The notes beneath the pieces are model-generated. The model ran no database searches, was not told the origin of the DNA, and was given only the letters and a program-made list of their open reading frames with translations. Shown here in pieces: positions 8,119-14,822 of a stretch of DNA of 36,122 nucleotides. Position 1 is the stretch's first letter; each line of letters opens with the position of its first letter. The stretch comes from Cycloclasticus sp. (GTDB lineage Bacteria > Pseudomonadota > Gammaproteobacteria > Methylococcales > Cycloclasticaceae). Where the stretch lies: contig NVUJ01000008.1 of NCBI GenBank assembly GCA_002733135.1, forward strand, positions 51,528 to 87,649. Direction: 5' to 3'. The translations under genes were made by a program, and so were the position numbers.

Positions 8119-8208
8119 TCCTAACGCTTAAGTTTAGCTAACCAGCAATACAGAGGGTAGCGAAGCAAAACGGCGTATGGGTTGGCCAACTACAGCCCTT
8201 GTTAGCTC
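8119..8208 (-). mobile_element. Integron attC-like recombination site (single, no integrase)
   Basis: Read on the minus strand the element starts AGCTAACAAGG and ends CTTAAGCGTTAGG, the usual look of attC outer ends (R'' TAAC against R' GTTA). Inside, AGTTGGCCAACC (L'') pairs with GGTTAGCTAAACT (L') apart from one extra base and one mismatch, and a further ATAC/GTAT pair leads into the loop. The L'-R' stretch is very close to the same part of the aadA cassette attC. The two arms give an imperfect hairpin with an extra unpaired base, as attC sites have. It lies 98 bases after the stop of the lipoprotein gene on the same strand, the position expected for the attC of that cassette. No integrase gene or second attC was seen in the window. 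Confidence 0.55.
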
Positions 8209-8305
8209 TGATTTATTAGACCTAAAAAGTATTTTACTTCAAGTTGGATGATCCCTTGATCTTGCAAGAAATCAATCGAGTCTTGTATCTTAGAAACCGT
8301 GTTAA

Positions 8306-8896
8306 TCAGTCTCCAGCAAATGAACCAACCACTATCACTGATTCACCAGTAGACGATTTTGCAAAATATTTAAACTGGCCTGTTAGATAATCTCTAGAAC
8401 TATTACTGTTCAACTCTGCATGAAAAAATCCATGTGGATTCAACGTACTAAAAAGCTGGCCATTAACATTAACTTCAGCGCTCCCAACGTTTGTTGCACC
8501 ATGGCTTAAAGCAGCTGTTTGAGAGCCGATACTAATCGCAATATCAGTTAGAGAGCCACAATCAGCGGCATTTGTAGTAGTTAGGTTAGCCGCGTTAGCT
8601 GCTCTGATATTGATGACCGCACCTACCTGACCTATATCACCATGCAAATCAATTTTCGGGGCCTTATTATTTATGGTGTAATCCCCTAAATAATTACACG
8701 GAGATGTTGGCATTAAATCTTCAATATCAACAGCCCCAGACTCAATATTGCTTCCTATACCACTGCTAGAAACCGGTAGAACAAGATAATTCATAATTAA
8801 AATTTCTGGTTCAGAACCACAACCTGTTAGAAATAAAACACCAACAAATATAGCTATAGTATTGTATTGAATACAGATTCTTCTAATAATACCCAT
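8306..8896 (-). CDS. Hypothetical lipoprotein, possible integron cassette gene
   Basis: The start is ATG 8896, 6 bases after AAGGAGG, a very strong ribosome site; a longer in-frame start at 8920 lacks one. The 196-residue product has a lipoprotein signal ending VGVLFLTGC, with lipidation expected on Cys26. The mature part is rich in Asn, Ser, Thr, Ala and Gly, has two further cysteines (SPCNYLG and AADCGS) that may form a disulfide, and looks like a beta-rich domain; I do not recognise the family. An attC-like site follows its stop, so it could have arrived as a gene cassette. No matching recombination site was found upstream of the gene, so that remains inference. Confidence 0.6.
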   Translation of the reverse strand: MGIIRRICIQYNTIAIFVGVLFLTGCGSEPEILIMNYLVLPVSSSGIGSNIESGAVDIEDLMPTSPCNYLGDYTINNKAPKIDLHGDIGQVGAVINIRAANAANLTTTNAADCGSLTDIAISIGSQTAALSHGATNVGSAEVNVNGQLFSTLNPHGFFHAELNSNSSRDYLTGQFKYFAKSSTGESVIVVGSFAGD

Positions 8897-9256
8897 GACA
8901 AACCTCCTTGTATTAATCAACGTACCTAAACGCAGAATACTCTTTACATAAAAAAATACAACCCATTCGATAAGCGCGAGTAACTCATTAACTCTGACGC
9001 CTTTTCTTGAGCAGAAGCTTTGCCTTTAGGGGCTGACCACACACAAAAATAAACGCCCTTGCGGCAGCAATACATATCTACTAGAAATCAAAGGAATCAT
9101 ACTTGGTTGATTTTTGATTTAACCTGCCCCTCCCAACATTCAAACCCCGTTAAAATTAAGGAAGTCGCCAGCTTGATTTTTAGCGATTTCCTTTGCTAGT
9201 ACAGCTTCGTATTTCGAATTATCTAAGCGCACGGGCATTCCTTTATAATTTAGCGC
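8897..9256. other. 360-base gap, no convincing gene
   Basis: The strong ribosome site of the lipoprotein gene is at the left end. A 43-codon minus-strand frame (8944-9075, MYCCRKG... to YFFM) has no ribosome site and no family I know. A stem GGAAGTCGC (9160-9168) / GCGATTTCC (9183-9191), 9 pairs including one G-T, lies 66 bases before the start of the broken membrane-protein gene. No promoter or recombination site could be supported. Confidence 0.4.
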
Positions 9257-9510
9257 ATGCTCATTAAAGAAATTCTTAGTTCGGTTGCTATCGCGCTGAC
9301 GTTTTACGCATTTTTTCCTTATATCCGTTCTATTTTAAAGGGTGAGGTAAAGCCTCATGTTTTTTCATGGGTTATTTGGGGCACTACAACGCTTATTGTG
9401 TTTTTTGCTCAGTTAGCGGGGGGTGCAGGTGTTGGTGCGTGGCCGATTGGTATATCTAGTTTGATTACTATTTATGTCGCCTTTTTGGCGTATTTAATGG
9501 AATATTTGGG

Positions 9511-9715
9511 AATATTTGGGGTCAGAGTAAAAACTATCATAAGCCTATCCTAAGACATTTTCGCTTTCGGCCCACGCTTTTCTTCCCTAACTCGCCGCCC
9601 AGTTAATTCAGCAATGACGTCCTTAAAATAATCATAATATAACGGATATCAGGCGTATTGGAAGTTTTTACTCTGACCCCAAATACTTGGAAGTTTTTAC
9701 TCTGACCCCAAATAC
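9511..9715 (-). mobile_element. Remnant of a REP-associated tyrosine transposase (RAYT/Y1) unit
   Basis: The stretch is bounded by inverted copies of TTTGGGGTCAGAGTAAAAAC, a sequence often found beside REP-associated transposase genes. Between them, on the minus strand (9550-9648), lies a 32-codon open stretch ending FKDVIAELTGRRVREEKR plus GPKAKMS and a TAG stop; this matches the usual C-terminal tail of IS200-like REP transposases ('F...I..LTGRRV...KRGPK'). The catalytic HUH and tyrosine parts are absent, and a stop lies directly upstream of the fragment. It interrupts the SemiSWEET-like gene. The assignment rests on tail similarity and the flanking repeat. Confidence 0.6.
9658..9715 (+). 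repeat. Two perfect tandem 29-bp repeats; inverted third copy at 9511-9535
   Basis: TTGGAAGTTTTTACTCTGAC... occurs twice head to tail (9658-9686 and 9687-9715) with no mismatch over 29 bases. A 23-base inverted copy of the core lies at 9513-9535, next to a tandem AATATTTGGG pair (9501-9520). The arrangement marks the ends of the transposase remnant. Confidence 0.85.
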
Positions 9716-9907
9716 TACCAAATACTAAATTTCTTTGGAGCTTTATTCTTTAACCACAGTGCTTTTTCCTGCGGCTGTCATGGTGTTTTGTTTGTTATTG
9801 GTTGCGGTGATTGTTGTGCGTATAAAAGCGTTAATAAACAGTTGAGTTGCGAGACGGCTTAACGAGATAATAGGCGGCTTTAAAATCAAGCAAAAAGGAG
9901 TTCAACG

Positions 9908-10684
9908 ATGTGTGGCCATTCAGCTTTACGGGTTAAAAACAGGCAATTTTTTAGCCGTGTATTCGTGCTTTCAATGTCGCTGCTTTATGCTAATGCGGTT
10001 GCTGCGAGTGAAAGAGAAGAGTTGATTCAAGAGGTTTTTAAGTCTGATCTTGTATTTCCACAACAGGCAGGTGAAATTCAGTTCTCATTGTTGCCTGAGT
10101 ACGCCGAATCGGACGAGGAAACGAGCTGGGCTGTTCCTGTTTCCGTTGAATACGGCATTACCGATAATTTACAGGTCGAATTTGAATGGGTGACTTATGG
10201 GAACAACAACCCTGATGATGAAGGCGCAAGTACAGGCATTGGCGACCTTGAAATAGGCCTGCAGTACAGTTGGTTAGAGATTGCTGACAGTCCGTTTCAC
10301 GCCGCTGTAGGCGTTGAGTTTGGTCTACCGCTGGGCGACGATAATAAAGAATTAGGCGAAGGAGAAAAGTCCCTCGGTTCGTATTTTATCTTGGCTGTGG
10401 ATGTGGCGGATAATACGTATGCGTTTGTGCAGTTTGGCGTTGAATACCCTGAATATGAGGCTAGGGAGCGTTATGCAAATCTGGGACTTATTTCATCGGC
10501 AACAGACAATGTTTCTTTGACGCTGGAATACAACTGGGAGGAAGACGCACAGTATCTGACACCGGGAGTCGTTTGGTCGCCCATTGATGATTGGGAATTT
10601 GCTATTGGTGTGCCTATCGGCCTAGGTGATGAGGCGAATGACTTTGAATTAATTTTGCACATCATTCTAGAAATGGACAGTTGA
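9908..10684 (+). CDS. Outer-membrane beta-barrel-type protein, Phenol_MetA_deg-like
   Basis: A 258-residue protein with an N-terminal signal (positive start, then FFSRVFVLSMSLLYANAVAA, cleavage near residue 33). The mature chain alternates polar and hydrophobic residues in barrel style: GEIQFSLLPEYAE, SVEYGITDNLQVEFEWVTYG, GIGDLEIGLQYSW, TPGVVWSPIDDWEFAIGVP. The 'GxGDLxxGLxY' element and overall plan resemble the MetA-pathway/Phenol_MetA_deg group (PF13557), whose members sit in the outer membrane and whose roles are mostly untested. It is strongly acidic. AAGGAG lies 8 bases before the ATG. It stands alone between the broken gene and hspQ. Confidence 0.62.
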   Translation: MCGHSALRVKNRQFFSRVFVLSMSLLYANAVAASEREELIQEVFKSDLVFPQQAGEIQFSLLPEYAESDEETSWAVPVSVEYGITDNLQVEFEWVTYGNNNPDDEGASTGIGDLEIGLQYSWLEIADSPFHAAVGVEFGLPLGDDNKELGEGEKSLGSYFILAVDVADNTYAFVQFGVEYPEYEARERYANLGLISSATDNVSLTLEYNWEEDAQYLTPGVVWSPIDDWEFAIGVPIGLGDEANDFELILHIILEMDS

Positions 10685-10778
10685 TAGCAACTTAACAGGT
10701 GGTTGTTTTTAGTTGTCCTTAGGGTTACTGTCCTTATGAATGAGTTTGATTCGTTATTCGTGAAAAGTAATCATTAAC

Positions 10779-11111
10779 ATGAAAAAAACAGACCACATAA
10801 CCAGTAACGCCAAATATTCAATGGGTGAGTTGGTTTTGCACAAATTGTTTAATTACCGTGGCGTTATAGTTGATATAGACCCAAGTTTTCAGCTGACCGA
10901 TGAATGGTACGAGGCGGTAGCCCGTAGTAGACCACCAAAAAATGAACCTTGGTACCATGTGCTCGTGCATAACGCGATACATGCAACTTATGTAGCAGAA
11001 CAGAATCTTGATCCAGACTTGAGTGGGGAGGAAATTGCTAATCCAATGGTTAAGGTTTTTTTTAGCGAATTAAAAAACGGGCAGTATATTAACGATGAGA
11101 AAATTAATTAA
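10779..11111 (+). CDS. hspQ: Heat shock protein HspQ
   Basis: HspQ is a small protein that in E. coli stimulates Lon protease and was first described as promoting loss of mutant DnaA. The 110-residue product has the full conserved core: KYSMGELVLHKLFNYRGVIV, DIDPSF, the EPWYHVLVHNAIHATYVAEQ block (about 60-80) and the closing GQYINDEKIN. This is the YccV-like hemimethylated-DNA-binding fold (PF08755). The ATG at 10779 is the only sensible start although the ribosome site is weak (AAAAGTAATC). No sigma-32 promoter could be called with confidence. The LapG-like gene follows after 71 bases and could be co-transcribed. Confidence 0.92.
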   Translation: MKKTDHITSNAKYSMGELVLHKLFNYRGVIVDIDPSFQLTDEWYEAVARSRPPKNEPWYHVLVHNAIHATYVAEQNLDPDLSGEEIANPMVKVFFSELKNGQYINDEKIN

Positions 11112-11182
11112 AAGAATTGAAGAACAATTTGAATTCGGTGCCTAAAGCTCGTTTTACAAACCACATTCTAAGAACTGTCTTA

Positions 11183-11887
11183 ATGACTCATCTATTTAAA
11201 ATAATAACTGTTTTATTGGTTGTGCTGCTAGCAGCCTGCGCAAGTTCGCCAAAAATTGAGGAATCTGTATCAGACGGCATTAATCCCGAAACTCGCGAGC
11301 GGGTAAAAGCATGGAAAACGTTAATTAAAAACGGTTCACGTTGGTCAGATATCCAAAAACTTAACTCTGTTAATAGCTTTGTTAATGAGGTGGAATTTGT
11401 CGATGATATCTATCATTGGAAAATGGACGATTATTGGGCAACACCATTACAGACCCTAGTGACTAAAGCGGGTGATTGCGAGGACTTGTCGATAGCAAAA
11501 TACTTTACGTTGGCGGCAATGGGGCTAGATGAAAATAAAATGCGTTTAACCTATGTAAAAGCCTTAGAAATTAATAAGCCACATATGGTGGTGAGTTATT
11601 TTAGACACCCGACAGATGAGCCGCTGGTGTTAGATAATTTGAACCCGGAGATTCTTCCTGCATCACAGCGACAAGATTTGCTGCCGGTGTACAGTTTTAA
11701 CGCTAAAGGTCTATGGCTGGCAAAGCGCGAGGGTGGAGGGCAATATTCGGGTGGCTCTGGGCGACTTAGTTTATGGCAGCAGTTATTGAGCCAAATGGAT
11801 GTGGAAGCTGCAAATGAACAGGCAATGATTTGTTTGTATCAGTATTATGATTTGTCCGACAAAAAAGCAAAAACGTACTGTCCTTAA
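11183..11887 (+). CDS. LapG-like (BTLCP) cysteine protease with lipoprotein signal
   Basis: I start this at ATG 11183, giving 234 residues with a lipoprotein signal (KIITVLLVVLLAAC, lipidated Cys19). A TTG further upstream (11117) would place a useless extension before the signal. The mature part is the bacterial transglutaminase-like cysteine proteinase domain (PF06035): DYWATPLQTLVTKAGDCEDL has the catalytic Cys99, MRLTYVKALEINKPHMVVSY the histidine (134), and LVLDNL the aspartate (151). In Pseudomonas, LapG of this family cuts surface adhesin LapA and is held by LapD when c-di-GMP is high. Neither LapA nor LapD is near, and a lipid anchor is unusual. The fold and triad are clear; the substrate is inferred only by family. 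Confidence 0.83.
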   Translation: MTHLFKIITVLLVVLLAACASSPKIEESVSDGINPETRERVKAWKTLIKNGSRWSDIQKLNSVNSFVNEVEFVDDIYHWKMDDYWATPLQTLVTKAGDCEDLSIAKYFTLAAMGLDENKMRLTYVKALEINKPHMVVSYFRHPTDEPLVLDNLNPEILPASQRQDLLPVYSFNAKGLWLAKREGGGQYSGGSGRLSLWQQLLSQMDVEAANEQAMICLYQYYDLSDKKAKTYCP

Positions 11888-11905
11888 TGTAGGTTGTAAC
11901 CAGAT

Positions 11906-12127
11906 ATGATAAAAGTTGAAATTCCGAAAGAACCTGTCGAGTTATATAAAGTTTTAAAATTTGAAGGGTTAGTGCCTAGTGGTGGTGAAGCCAAACTGGT
12001 TATCAGTAAAGGTTTGGTGTTAGTTAATGGCGAAGTAGAAACTAGAAAACGAAAGAAAATCATTCACGATGACATTGTTGAGTTTGCAGGTGAAACCTTA
12101 CACATCGAATTAGCGCCTAACGTTTAA
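11906..12127 (+). CDS. S4-domain RNA-binding protein, YbcJ/YaaA type
   Basis: This 73-residue protein is a single S4 RNA-binding domain. It shows PVELYKVLKFEGLVPSGGEA, then KLVISKGLVLVNGEVETRKR with the key GxVxVNG turn, and a basic RKRKKI loop that would contact RNA. It matches the small S4 proteins called YbcJ in E. coli and YaaA/RlbA in Firmicutes, whose partners are not settled though a ribosome link is suspected. It begins 18 bases after the protease stop and ends 12 bases before the DksA-like gene, so the three are probably one transcript. Confidence 0.85.
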   Translation: MIKVEIPKEPVELYKVLKFEGLVPSGGEAKLVISKGLVLVNGEVETRKRKKIIHDDIVEFAGETLHIELAPNV

Positions 12128-12139
12128 TTTGAATTTATA

Positions 12140-12469
12140 ATGAATGACGCTGAAGCAAAAAAACAATTACTAACGTTAAAAGCTGATATTCAACAGCAAG
12201 AAAATGATTTCCAAAAAGATAATAAACCATTAGAGCTGGATCAAGCGCGTCTTGGCCGGCTTTCACGGATGGACGCGATGCAGGTTCAGCAAATGGAGCT
12301 TGAGGCATCTCGTCGACGCATGTTGCAGCTATCTAAAATAGAGGGTGCATTGCAGCGTATACAGTCAGGTGATTACGGTTTTTGTTTTATCTGTGGTGAT
12401 AAGTTAGATGGAAAACGTTTAGCTATTGACCCGACTGTTACCCGTTGTATGTCGTGTGTTGACTCGTGA
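12140..12469 (+). CDS. DksA/TraR-family zinc-finger protein
   Basis: The 109-residue product has a long helical N-terminal part (about 3-72), including the alternating ASRRRMLQLSKIEGALQRI helix, followed by a C4 zinc finger: GFCFICGDKLDGKRL and RCMSCVDS, giving Cys82, Cys85, Cys103 and Cys106. That is the DksA/TraR C4 arrangement (PF01258). It is shorter than housekeeping DksA (about 151), and the coiled-coil tip usually has two acidic residues that cannot be placed with confidence here. It belongs with short DksA-like accessory proteins that may bind RNA polymerase. It closes the likely hspQ/protease/S4 run of genes. Confidence 0.85.
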   Translation: MNDAEAKKQLLTLKADIQQQENDFQKDNKPLELDQARLGRLSRMDAMQVQQMELEASRRRMLQLSKIEGALQRIQSGDYGFCFICGDKLDGKRLAIDPTVTRCMSCVDS

Positions 12470-12938
12470 TATCCAGCTATTTTTTTAAGCGTAAACTCTC
12501 TGTACACTAAATTATAATCAATGGTAATCAAAGCGGCCAGGTACTGCCTTAAAAAGCTAGGTGTGTTAGCTGTTGTTGGTAATTCACATCGAACGGTTTT
12601 CTTGATTTCAAGACACCATAGGCCAGCAAACTAATCGAGGACAGACCACGATTTTATCCCTTGGTTTCAGCTTTCTTTGCTTTCTTCGCCGCTTTCTTTT
12701 CCTTTGGCGTTAAAAGCGCTTTCTTTTTAACATTCTTTTTGCTGTCTTGTCCTTTACTCATGATATTTACCTATTGCCATAAATACATTAACCTAAAGTC
12801 AGTTTGAACCAACACGAGGGCTGTTCCTAGGTATTGACATCAATGCAATCAGTGATGTCGATGCGTAGAAATATCAGTATGCCCCTTATGGAGAACAACT
12901 GAAAGTGGTTATTGTGATTAGATTCGTTCGGAGGAAAG
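12470..12938. other. Gap holding one small minus-strand gene and an inverted repeat
   Basis: The only coding sequence I support is the 35-codon lysine-rich gene at 12654-12761. A 7-bp perfect inverted repeat GACATCA/TGATGTC (12836-12842 and 12853-12859, 10-base spacer) lies about 80 bases ahead of the exported-protein gene and could be an operator. TTGACA at 12834-12839 overlaps it but no matching -10 was found at normal spacing. The part 12470-12653 shows nothing recognisable. Confidence 0.4.
12654..12761 (-). CDS. Very small lysine-rich conserved-type protein
   Basis: A 35-residue minus-strand frame starts MSKGQDSKKNVKKK, continues with LTPKEKKAAKKAKK and ends KG. Thirteen or more of its residues are lysine and there is no hydrophobic core, so it is probably unfolded and nucleic-acid binding. 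I recall similar tiny proteins (MSKG.D.KK..KKK...EKRAAK pattern) in many proteobacteria, always annotated as hypothetical; the match of both the start and the E-K-K/R-A-A-K part argues that this is a real gene. AATATC precedes the ATG rather than a clear ribosome site. It is isolated between two plus-strand genes. Confidence 0.6.
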   Translation of the reverse strand: MSKGQDSKKNVKKKALLTPKEKKAAKKAKKAETKG

Positions 12939-13376
12939 ATGTGCAATAAAATTTTGATGACTATCTTTATCAGTCTGCTCAGCACGATAACAATGGCGGA
13001 CTCTATCTCTATCACTGTGAAACCTGCAAAAGGGTTGTCGGGCACGACATCGCTTACCATTCATGATGATGGAAATGTCACCATATTGACCTACGAAAGC
13101 GCAATTAAAATTAGTGAAAACACTATCAATATCAAACCTAATGATAAAAATTCATTACGTTTGCAAACCATCAGTGCAATTGCTCAGTATCTAAATCAAG
13201 ATAGTTACAAATCTCTTAAGTCATATTCTTTCACAGTCTCTCTAGCGCATACAGCAGATGGTGTTACGAAAAATATATCCAGCAAGCGACTTAATAAAGA
13301 AGCCGTGAAAGTAATTAAACAGTTAACAACGATTGTTCCTGCTGGAGACCTCCAATATGTTAAAGATGAAATCTAA
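12939..13376 (+). CDS. Small exported protein of unknown family
   Basis: The 145-residue product has a signal peptide (KILMTIFISLLSTITMA, cleavage near residue 20 before DSISITV). GGAGGA lies 5 bases before the ATG and fixes the start. The mature chain is about 125 residues and looks beta-rich with LSGTTSLTIHDDGNVTILTY, then a helical end (RLNKEAVKVIKQLTTIVPAG). There are no cysteines in the mature part and no motif I can name. It is followed after 50 bases by another small exported protein, so both may act together in the periplasm. Confidence 0.65.
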   Translation: MCNKILMTIFISLLSTITMADSISITVKPAKGLSGTTSLTIHDDGNVTILTYESAIKISENTINIKPNDKNSLRLQTISAIAQYLNQDSYKSLKSYSFTVSLAHTADGVTKNISSKRLNKEAVKVIKQLTTIVPAGDLQYVKDEI

Positions 13377-13426
13377 AAAACATTGCGTCGTTGGCTCGGT
13401 AACGGTTAAGTGTTAAAGGAGGACTT

Positions 13427-13789
13427 ATGAAAAAATTAATATTTATCTACATGCTTGCCTGTTCTAGCTTTGTGTCTGCCAATGAGGATGTGTTAATTGA
13501 AGACTCTAATCAAGTGGCGCAATTAAATGCTATCCAATCGAACTTAGATGAGGTTTCTTCTGCAGTAATGTCCTGCATAGATTCAGGTAAAGAGCATTCA
13601 GTGTGTTTATGTCAAAACGAGGAAATAATTATCCAATTTAACATTAACGTGAAAAAACTATTTGAAGACAACATGGTATTGCAAAAATATGCTTTAGTAA
13701 GATTTAAATCAACCGATGGTACAGGGGTTACACAAAACCTTCGTGGTATTTTAAAACAGGCAAATTCAGGTGCGCCATCATGCACTTAA
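13427..13789 (+). CDS. Small exported cysteine-containing protein of unknown family
   Basis: A 120-residue protein with a signal peptide (KKLIFIYMLACSSFVSA, cleavage near 18 before NEDVLIE). AAAGGAGG lies 5 bases before the ATG, a strong ribosome site. The mature part has a helical stretch NAIQSNLDEVSSAVMSCIDS and four cysteines (MSC, VCLC, and APSC near the end), which could form two disulfides in the periplasm. I know no family. It follows the previous exported protein on the same strand with no visible terminator between them. Confidence 0.65.
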   Translation: MKKLIFIYMLACSSFVSANEDVLIEDSNQVAQLNAIQSNLDEVSSAVMSCIDSGKEHSVCLCQNEEIIIQFNINVKKLFEDNMVLQKYALVRFKSTDGTGVTQNLRGILKQANSGAPSCT

Positions 13790-13837
13790 CGTGTCAAGGT
13801 ATAAGACGTAAGCGCCGATGCTTGGGGCGTGAAATCA

Positions 13838-13880
13838 TGGGCTCAACCAACTAGAAATATGGATTTTAGGATTGAACCCA
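13838..13880 (+). promoter_or_regulatory. Stem-loop in leader of BASS transporter gene
   Basis: TGGGCTCAA (13838-13846) can pair with TTGAACCCA (13872-13880), 8 of 9 positions, leaving a 25-base loop, and ends 23 bases before the transporter ATG. It has no T-run, so leader folding or a binding site is more likely than termination. It does not match a riboswitch class I know. Confidence 0.25.
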
Positions 13881-13903
13881 AAACATTATTTAGAGATTAA
13901 TTT

Positions 13904-14761
13904 ATGCAAGCAGGCATACTCACGACCGTTGTTCTACCGGTATCACTTTTCATTATTATGTTTGGTATGGGGTTATCTCTACGAACACCTGACTTTACGC
14001 GTGTGTTTAAGCAACCAAAAGCCGCAGTGATTGGACTATCTGCTCAATTAATTGCATTACCCATCGTCGCTTTCGTCATTGCTATTGCTTTCAAACTACC
14101 GCCTGAACTAGCCGTTGGGCTTATGATTATTTCATTTGCGCCCGGCGGTGCAACGTCGAATATGTTTACTAACTTAGCAAAAGGTGATGTTGCATTATCC
14201 ATTAGCTTAACGGCTGTGGTGAGCCTTATTGCACCGTTTACCATACCTTTATTCACCTTATTTGCCATGAGCTATTTTATGGGCTCAGCAGAAGCATTTG
14301 AGTTGCCTTTGTTAAAAACCATTATTCAATTATTGGTTATTACCGTGATACCCGTGGTAATAGGCATGTTTGTATTAAGAAAATGGCAAAAGACAGCGAG
14401 TAAAACAGAACCTTTTATCAAAATATTTTCTGTGATTTTTTTGTTCTTGATTATTGCGGCTATTGTTTTAAAAAATAAAGCGCAAATGCTCGGCTTTTTT
14501 GTGCAAACAGGCGCGGCCACGTTAACGTTAAACATTTTGGTATTAGGGTTAGGTTATTTCTTGGCTAAATTCTTCAAGCTTTCTCAGCCTCAGTCTGTGT
14601 CGATTGGTTACGAAGTGGGCATTCAAAATGGGACACTTGCTTTGATAGTTACAGGCACGCTTATTGGCAATAACACCATGATGATTCCAGCGGTAACGTA
14701 TAGTCTTTTAATGTTTGTTACAGGGTTTGTATTTGGGTTTCTTTTAAAAAAGATCACATAG
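13904..14761 (+). CDS. BASS-family (bile acid:sodium symporter type) transporter
   Basis: The 285-residue inner-membrane protein has about nine to ten hydrophobic segments. Diagnostic stretches are MFGMGLSLRTPDF at the end of the first segment, SFAPGGATSNMFTNLAKGD (the discontinuous helix and sodium-site region, about 76-94), and SIGYEVGIQNGTLALIV (about 227-243), the matching crossover helix. This fits the bacterial BASS family (PF01758, COG0385). Characterised members move bile acids, pantoate/ketopantoate or other organic anions with sodium; the substrate here is unknown. It stands alone; a stem-loop precedes the ATG. It converges with the yebC-type gene. Confidence 0.88.
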   Translation: MQAGILTTVVLPVSLFIIMFGMGLSLRTPDFTRVFKQPKAAVIGLSAQLIALPIVAFVIAIAFKLPPELAVGLMIISFAPGGATSNMFTNLAKGDVALSISLTAVVSLIAPFTIPLFTLFAMSYFMGSAEAFELPLLKTIIQLLVITVIPVVIGMFVLRKWQKTASKTEPFIKIFSVIFLFLIIAAIVLKNKAQMLGFFVQTGAATLTLNILVLGLGYFLAKFFKLSQPQSVSIGYEVGIQNGTLALIVTGTLIGNNTMMIPAVTYSLLMFVTGFVFGFLLKKIT

Positions 14762-14822
14762 TCGCTCGCCCAATGACGAAAGCTTTTATAAATTAAACTT
14801 GAGCCAGCAGCTTATCCATCAA

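Larger units (their letters stand above)
9257..9845 (+). pseudogene. PQ-loop/SemiSWEET-like membrane protein, split by transposase remnant
   Basis: The first part (9257 to about 9500) encodes a well-formed N-terminal membrane portion: KPHVFSWVIWGTTTLIVFFA and GAGVGAWPIGISSLITI are typical of a widespread family of about 185-residue membrane proteins resembling SemiSWEET/PQ-loop proteins. The frame then runs into foreign sequence and stops at 9553. After the inserted stretch, from about 9719, another frame encodes SLELYSLTTVLFPAAVMV and a final hydrophobic helix ending at the stop 9843-9845, which reads as the natural C-terminus of the same family. Roughly 60-70 middle residues are gone, so the insertion was accompanied by deletion. 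The product cannot be functional. The family name is from recall of similar proteins. Confidence 0.68.

Noticed and set aside
8944-9075. Minus-strand 43-codon frame upstream of the lipoprotein gene
   Set aside because: No ribosome site and no known family; composition alone is not enough to call it.
9658-9715. Tandem 29-bp repeats considered as a short CRISPR array
   Set aside because: The copies abut without spacers, and the inverted copy and flanking transposase tail explain them.
11117-11182. TTG start upstream of the LapG-like gene
   Set aside because: It adds a polar extension before a clear lipoprotein signal.
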